Below, one piece after another: positions 58,570 to 64,000 of a stretch of DNA of 64,000 bases. Positions within the stretch are counted from its first letter, which is position 1; every line of letters starts with the position of its first letter. Under the pieces are notes generated by a model. That model saw nothing but the letters and a program-made list of their open reading frames with translations, was not told the DNA's origin and made no database searches. The position numbers were made by a program, and so were the translations under genes. Source of the DNA: Actinomucor elegans (Eukaryota > Mucoromycota > Mucoromycetes > Mucorales > Mucoraceae); the NCBI GenBank assembly GCA_026027325.1, contig JAMSLZ010000007.1:868001-932000 (forward strand). Reading direction: 5' to 3'.

Positions 58570-61240
58570 AATTATAATATGTTTAGTATTAAAAAAAACC
58601 CTTTAGGGTCAAGGAGAAAAAAAAATGTAGTAGAAAGAAGGAAAGTATGATAGTTATAGATTATTATTAACCCAAAGGATAAATAGAGAGTCTGTGTAAT
58701 TATGGACAGAAAAAGAGAGAGAGAGAGAGAGAGAGACGAAAGCGGTTCATAGTGTTGTATGGAGCCAACGTCCGATAGTAAACGGGAGAGAATATGCCAG
58801 ATAAATGACCAGTAATGTCTGAAATTGACACATCTGGGTAGGGCCTTGGGAAGTTTGTTAAGAATATGAGATATAGAATCTTGAATTGTCGAAGGAATAT
58901 GGAGTATTAGATGCATTCATAGGCAATGGATGATATAATATTTAGTTAGGCGGTGAGTTTGGTATTGGCGTTGTAGAGGACTTTCAGAGAACCATCCCAA
59001 TTGCCAGCGAATGAAACAGCTTCTTTTCTGCTGGTATCATAGATAACTAAACGATTAGATCAATGGTGAGTGTCTGGCGGCATAGAGAAAAAAGTTTAGG
59101 GTGTCAATTGATCATAGTAGAAGAGAAAATTTTCTTAAGATAGGCATTTTTGTACTTGCAAAAGGTTGCGAAGATATGGGAGTTAGTGTTAAAGAAAAAG
59201 TACGGCAAAGAGGGGTTTCAGAGACTTTGGACTGCTGGTATTGAAGAAGTGGAGGGAAACGGTGAAGGAGAGTATCATCAGGTAAAGTAAGGGAACGTTC
59301 TTTTATGGTCGGTATACGTGCGAAATGACGTATTACCTAGGTAGAGGCAGTAGTGGAAACACCGTATATTCAACGCAGAGCCTTATTTTAGATTAATTCC
59401 AAGAGCTTGTATTGAGAACTTGTAAGTCTGAGGATCGCCAAACCGTATTCGAGTTGAAGGCGGATAATCTATTGATATATTCGGCAGGCGAGAAGTTTTG
59501 AGAAGCCGGAGGAATTGAGTCCTATAGATGAAAATAGTTGGAGAAGTCTGTCGGCTTTATTTGTATTGTGGCAAACGCGTCCTAAAAGAGCGAAAATACC
59601 ATTTAGTTTGAAGGGGATTCCAGGGCAGAAGAAAATATCTTGTTTGGGGATGAGTTGATTGTATAAAGTGTATTGATACGATTCATCAGACGGACTAAGA
59701 ATTACACATTTGGTCGGATTTTTGCGGTATCCAAGGAATTGACTGTGCTGCTCACATAATGTTGATAATGGTTGTAAAGTGTTGGCGGTAGCAATGAGAG
59801 CAACATTATTAGCATAGAGTAGACAACTGATGAAGAGAGCCAATTGTAAGGATAGATCATCATTGTTGAGGGGATTAGAGCGGATTGTCAGTGGTAGACT
59901 ATTGATATAGTATGAATAAAGGAATGGAGAAAGTATAGAACCTTGTAATACATAAGTGACAGGTTGAGTGCGATATGAAGAGGGATTAGCTAAGATAACT
60001 TCGATAAAGAAGTTGTGTAACAGAGATGATAGGGCAAATACCATGGTGTCTGTAAAAAGTTTCCAAATTATTCGACTGTTAACTGTGTTGTATACTGATT
60101 CTATATCTAAGAACGCAAATACTGGTGTATACAGTAGTGACGCTTGAGGATGCTGCAGAATTCTGATAAGTAAAGGCCTTGATCTGATGTGCTGCAACAT
60201 TCACGAAATCCACCTTTGGCGATATCCAGTTGAGGAGCTTCATTTTGTAGTGGGTATTTAAGATAGTATTCGAGGAATATCCTAAAAAAAGATGTTAGGC
60301 TTATAGGATGATAGTTCGCAGGACCGGCTGAAGGCTCTTTTTTATAGATAGGTACAACTTGTGCTGTTTTTGTTTGAAGGGATAAATGACCATTGTCAGC
60401 AAAGTTTGAAAAAGCTAAAGAATTGACGCAATGATTGTATGGAGAGATTGTAATATTTCAATAATGAAGTGGTCTATTCCAGGCACTTTTTTTCTTTGGT
60501 AACAAACAGATGGTTGTTGTGATGTCTTCCGTTGTAAAAAATGAATCATCTTCAAAAGGACAGGAGAGGGTAAGTGGTGAATAAGATACATTGCTGGGTA
60601 GTGTTATGCAACTAAAGGTAGTTTCTAGTTGGAAGGTCATAATGGCGGCTACTATTTTTGGATCTTCTGGTGCTGAGAAGGAAGGTGATTGTATGCGATC
60701 TCTTCGAATTTTAGTTATCCTGTTCAGGGTTTAGGAGTAATCATCTGTAGCCATTAGATTACAGAATTCTCGCCATTTTTTGCGGTGGCGTTGGAGAGTG
60801 AGTCGGCGAAGCTGGGCATGGGCTTGTTAGAGTTCTATCCAAAAAGTGAGTTTATTGAATCATTGTGCCTTGCGCCATTTTCTGTAGCAGGATTCTCTAT
60901 GATAGTATGCTGCTTGCATTTCGGCTGCCTAAAAGTTGAGGAGTGGGTCATTCCAGTATTTTTTGTGTCCATAGACTATATCAAGAGTATTGTAAATAGA
61001 CTGACAAAGACGAAGGGAGAAATCCTCAGTGTATCTTATTGTGTCAGTACGGTTGGTAGGTTCAAAAGGATTCATGAATTTGGAGTAGAGTACTTTTTGT
61101 TCCTGAAGAAAGACAGTGGCATATTGCTCACGGATCTTTGACTTTTTACGCTTACTAAGTTCCATATTATTCCTAGGTAATGATGGTGTCTCCATGTCAA
61201 ACCCCAAATGTATTAGTTTGTGGTTAGAGTCCAGAGAGAG
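58570..61240 (-). mobile_element. Decayed LINE retrotransposon (reverse transcriptase region)
   Basis: Minus-strand frames in the right order give LINE pieces. The pre-RT region (61207-60929, SLPRNNMELSKRKKSKIREQ) is followed by PLTLSCPFEDDSFFTTEDI (about 60640-60458). The RT core is 60200-59469, with AFLDIESVYNTV, LQGSILSPFLYSYYINSLP, YANNVALIA and LGYRKNPTKCVILSPS. The tail is 58916-58572, with CVNFRHYWSFIWHIL. The frames are broken by stops and shifts. The catalytic YADD box reads YANN, so the enzyme could not work even where the frame is open. Endonuclease sequence is not recognisable and no target-site duplication was identified. Confidence 0.8.
58714..58736. repeat. AG dinucleotide microsatellite
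   Basis: About 11 AG units within the decayed LINE tail. Confidence 0.9.
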
Positions 61241-62089
61241 ATCATCTCAAATGGTAAGCGTAAGATTTTATAATTCACCATTACTGAAGAAATAATCTAT
61301 GATACTTCTTTCATTGCGCCAAAAACAAGTGAATTAGCCATATTGAAGGAGAGGATTTCATTTTTGATAATTATGCTCTAGTAAATGCATTACCGTAACA
61401 ATCATTAAAATATTTTGTAAAAAAGGAAATGTTGATTTAACTTATGTAAGCCAAAAGTAGTACAGAAGAAAAATCTGATTAACAAGAAGAGGAAGGATGG
61501 TGTGGTAGTCAGTGCTATTGATATAAATGCTAGAATTGGTACATGAAGTGAGAATTTTGTACAATTTATTAATGGTGTAATGGATACTTTGGATGTTCAT
61601 GGAATGAAAAATCGCTATGTAGTTATGGACAATGCCACTATTCATGAGGTTCTTCAGGTTTATAATATTACTTCCAATCGAGGTTATAAAATAACCTATC
61701 GACTTTTTTACTCGTCATTTTTAAACCTGGTTGAAATGTTTCAGGGCAAAAGTTAAAGCTGCATTTAATAACCTGAGTTGTCGAATTACAGGATCAGCGA
61801 GGAAGATTACAATTGATGATTATCAAGGGTTGATTAGGCATTCTGTTTCATATTTAATAGATGCTTTGCTCTTGAACCAATGCTATGAATTTTTTGAAAT
61901 AAAATTTACTATCTACTATTTGAACACCTGTACACTTCAAAAAAAAAAACAAAAAAAAAAAAAATCATCAGTCTACAAAAGAAAAGGCAACCCGTAAAAA
62001 ACAAATCCATGAAGTATAGAATAAAAAATAAAAAACGCTAATATGTATCTGGTATTGGACAACATAATCTATGTTTCTTGATAGTCCCT

Positions 62090-62235
62090 GAAGCTTAAAA
62101 TTTTTCATAATACTACAATATAAAAAAATAATGCAAGTCATTAATAATCATCTCAAGATCTCTTCGCCGATCTAGGTTTAATTTCCCATCTCATTAGTAG
62201 TTTAAGCTTAAAATGGACTATTGCATCTGATAAAG
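62090..62235 (-). repeat. Degenerate family A repeat copy
   Basis: Reversed, it reads GTCCATTTTAAGCTTAAACT, then ACTAATGAGATGGGAAATTAAAC and a CTAGATCGGCGAAGAGATC tail, the family A order. Confidence 0.55.
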
Positions 62236-62417
62236 GCCTAAATCTAGGCCCAATGCCTTTGTTGCAGTAGATGCCTTGTACAAATTTGTTAATGTATAGT
62301 TTGTGTTAGTTTTTCTATCAGTTCAATTATAGATCAAATGTCGCTGGAGTGAGATCGAAGTTGATATTAGCTAAAACAGTACTTTTTTAAAAGTTTATTG
62401 AAATAAAGCTAAAGGCT

Positions 62418-63047
62418 TTAGAACTTGAAGACCTTCTCAGAGGTATAACCCAATTCCTTCAAAATACCATCTACTTCACCCTGCTTGAAACCATCCTTGG
62501 CACCAGCAATGGACTTGACCATGGGAGGAGGACCACAGACGAAGATGACAGTATCTTCTTGCTTGGCACTAGGCAAGTGAGCCTCAACAACTTCCTTGGT
62601 GACATAACCAGTCACGCCATTCCAGTTCTCGGGAGCAGTATCAAGAGCGTAAACAACCTTGAAGCGATCAGGATGTTCCATGGCAATCTTATCCAACTCA
62701 TCCTTCAACAAAATATCATCTTTGGTTTGGTTGGCAAAGATCAAAGCGATCTTGGTCTTTTTATCAGTGGATCTTTCATGGAAGACACGACGAATGACTT
62801 GAAGCATAGGAGTGATACCAGTACCACCAGCAATCATACCGACGTTGGCCTTTTGATCCTTCTCCCAGTTGTACTTTTGAATAGGACCCTTGAATTGGAG
62901 CTTGTCTCCAACCTTCATGTCGTGAATGATAGGTGTGAGCTTACCGTCATCGTATTTTTTGATAATAAAGTCAACGTGACCTTCAGTCTACACAGTTGCA
63001 CAAAAAAATGACACAATAATCAGATAAGATTTCAATCTATTAACAAA

Positions 63048-63088
<41 letters not shown>

Positions 63089-63669
63089 TCTTCTTCAGAA
63101 ACGGGGGTATAAGGACGAACAATAGGAGGTCCATCAGGCTTTTGGTGCTTGGCAAGAACACAAGAAGCAACAGAAAGACCAGCATTGTGACCCTCAGGAA
63201 GAGCGAAACGGAAAATACTCGTGTTATGACTGATAGGTTCAATTTGAGCCAACTAATAGAACGAATGGATTAAAAAACTCAAATATAATACATACGCTCA
63301 TAGTAATTACCTCAAGAGCGACAAAAGCGTCAGACTTAAGGGCAGGCTTAAGTTCTTTCTTAACCGCTTCTACAACAGGAATAACCTTAGTTTGACTAGA
63401 ATTATAAGCGATACCGCCCACAACACCAGCACCCACTAATGTAGCAAATAAGATCTTACTACCACCCTTTTTTTGGGATTCGGCTTGACTAGAGTAGTGA
63501 CGGAAACTACCGAGAGCTTGTTTCTATATAGAGGTATTCCGTGTTAATATATTAAGGAGAAGGAGGGGGAAGAGGAGCTGTCATGTCATTCTGTTGTTAC
63601 CTGAGAAACCAAACGGCTTTGAGAAACAGCACGAATAGCACCAGTAATAGCAGGAGAAGTGAAACGCAT
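62418..63669 (-). CDS. MCR1: NADH-cytochrome b5 reductase, mitochondrial (MCR1-like)
   Basis: 338 residues in four exons (63601-63669, 63311-63523, 63088-63252, 62418-62987). A mitochondrial presequence (RFTSPAITGAIRAVSQSRL) and a glycine-rich membrane segment (ILFATLVGAGVVGGIAY) lead to the flavoprotein. The FAD motif is RPYTPVS with GPIQKYNW. NAD-binding motifs are GMIAGGTGITPMLQVIR, IFANQTKDDILLKDEL and VFVCGPPPMVKS (IFVCGPPPM here), and the protein ends in the usual Phe (KVFKF). It passes electrons from NADH through FAD to cytochrome b5 and related acceptors; yeast Mcr1 is in the outer membrane and intermembrane space. Strong codon bias suggests high expression. The third intron begins with a 36-A run on the sense strand. 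Confidence 0.95.
63050..63085. repeat. 36-base T homopolymer in an MCR1 intron
   Basis: On the sense (minus) strand this is a run of 36 A directly after the GT donor of the third intron. It is the longest homopolymer in the window. Confidence 0.95.
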
Positions 63670-64000
63670 ATCGATCTTTTTTTTAAAAGCAAAAAAAGAA
63701 AAGGAGAAGAAGTAAACAAAAAGAACAGATCGCGAAAGATTTCTAAGACAGATTGAGCCAATGGTTGTAGTGATGTCACTATTGTCTCCAAAGGGCGCAC
63801 AGGTGGGGTAAGCGGCAAACGGTAATAATTTTTCCGTCTTGTAATTCTACTTTATTGTTTTTTTTTGGGATAGATTATGCCATTTAACTTAATGTATAAA
63901 AATACATATACTGTACTACCAATCATTAACAAAGCGCGATGCATTTATTGTACTGTCTTTCATAGAGGCGCTGATAAAAGTAGCACTTCATTATTCAGTA
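63670..64000. other. Promoter side of MCR1 and window end
   Basis: Purine-rich on the plus strand (C/T-rich leader for MCR1) up to about 63740. Nothing further is recognised up to the window edge. Confidence 0.6.

Larger units (their letters stand above)
58107..62417. other. Repeat and LINE-bearing intergenic region
   Basis: About 4.3 kb without an intact gene. Most of 58.6-61.2 kb is a decayed LINE. A 20-A run (58411-58430), an AG dinucleotide run (58714-58736) and a family A copy (62.1-62.2 kb) are also present. Confidence 0.65.

Noticed and set aside
58349..58606. 85-codon plus-strand frame with poly-lysine
   Set aside because: Translation of a 20-A run plus antisense of the LINE tail.
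1..64000. CRISPR array, prophage, bacterial operon or defence island
   Set aside because: No evenly spaced direct repeats and no bacterial-type gene packing. The sequence is intron-bearing eukaryotic DNA.

Overview
The window reads as nuclear DNA of a filamentous fungus, most probably one of the Mucorales (Mucor, Parasitella or Rhizopus type; this placement is inference). The reasons are short introns of about 45-90 bases with GT..AG (twice GC..AG) borders and TAG acceptors, AT-rich intergenic DNA, C/T-rich tracts in front of start codons, a CFEM-type GPI protein, fungal-type multidomain proteins (SIP3/LAM, NVJ2, ATG27, CDC50, a kinase-ATPase-GAF hybrid histidine kinase) and decayed LINE elements.

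Layout. 0.1-10 kb is gene-dense: a dithiol glutaredoxin, a SIP3/LAM-type sterol-transfer protein, two unrecognised proteins whose genes converge with 6 bases between stop codons, and an IFRD-domain protein. A CFEM-like GPI-anchored protein follows on the minus strand. 10.7-23.5 kb is gene-poor: a tRNA-Pro(AGG), an F-box protein, an allantoate-permease-like MFS transporter with a probable 6-base microexon, two tandem mitochondrial YciI-like paralogues, and a short gene that encodes only the N-terminal part of a Nup93/Nic96 nucleoporin. 23.6-33.8 kb holds a 2392-residue hybrid histidine kinase and an NVJ2/TEX2-type SMP lipid-transfer protein. 35.9-38.7 kb has ATG27 and CDC50 head to tail on the minus strand. 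42.8-45.5 kb has myo-inositol oxygenase converging with a GLUT-like sugar transporter. 50.7-58.1 kb has a METTL25-like methyltransferase, mitochondrial ribosomal protein uL6m and a Hos4-like ankyrin protein. 62.4-63.7 kb has a mitochondrial NADH-cytochrome b5 reductase.

The rest (about 10.7-12.6, 21.4-23.5, 33.8-35.8, 38.7-42.8, 45.5-50.7, 52.3-54.0 and 58.1-62.4 kb) has no convincing intact gene. It contains decayed LINE sequence, and two families of degenerate AT-rich repeats, one with at least a dozen copies, that I cannot assign to any known class. No CRISPR, phage or operon structure is present.

Functionally the genes are mostly housekeeping. Several touch membranes and lipids (SIP3/LAM sterol transfer, NVJ2 lipid transfer, CDC50 flippase subunit, ATG27), but nothing shows that they are co-regulated. 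All exon boundaries were inferred by eye from reading frame, splice motifs and family conservation. The reading frame closes exactly across every multi-exon model given.
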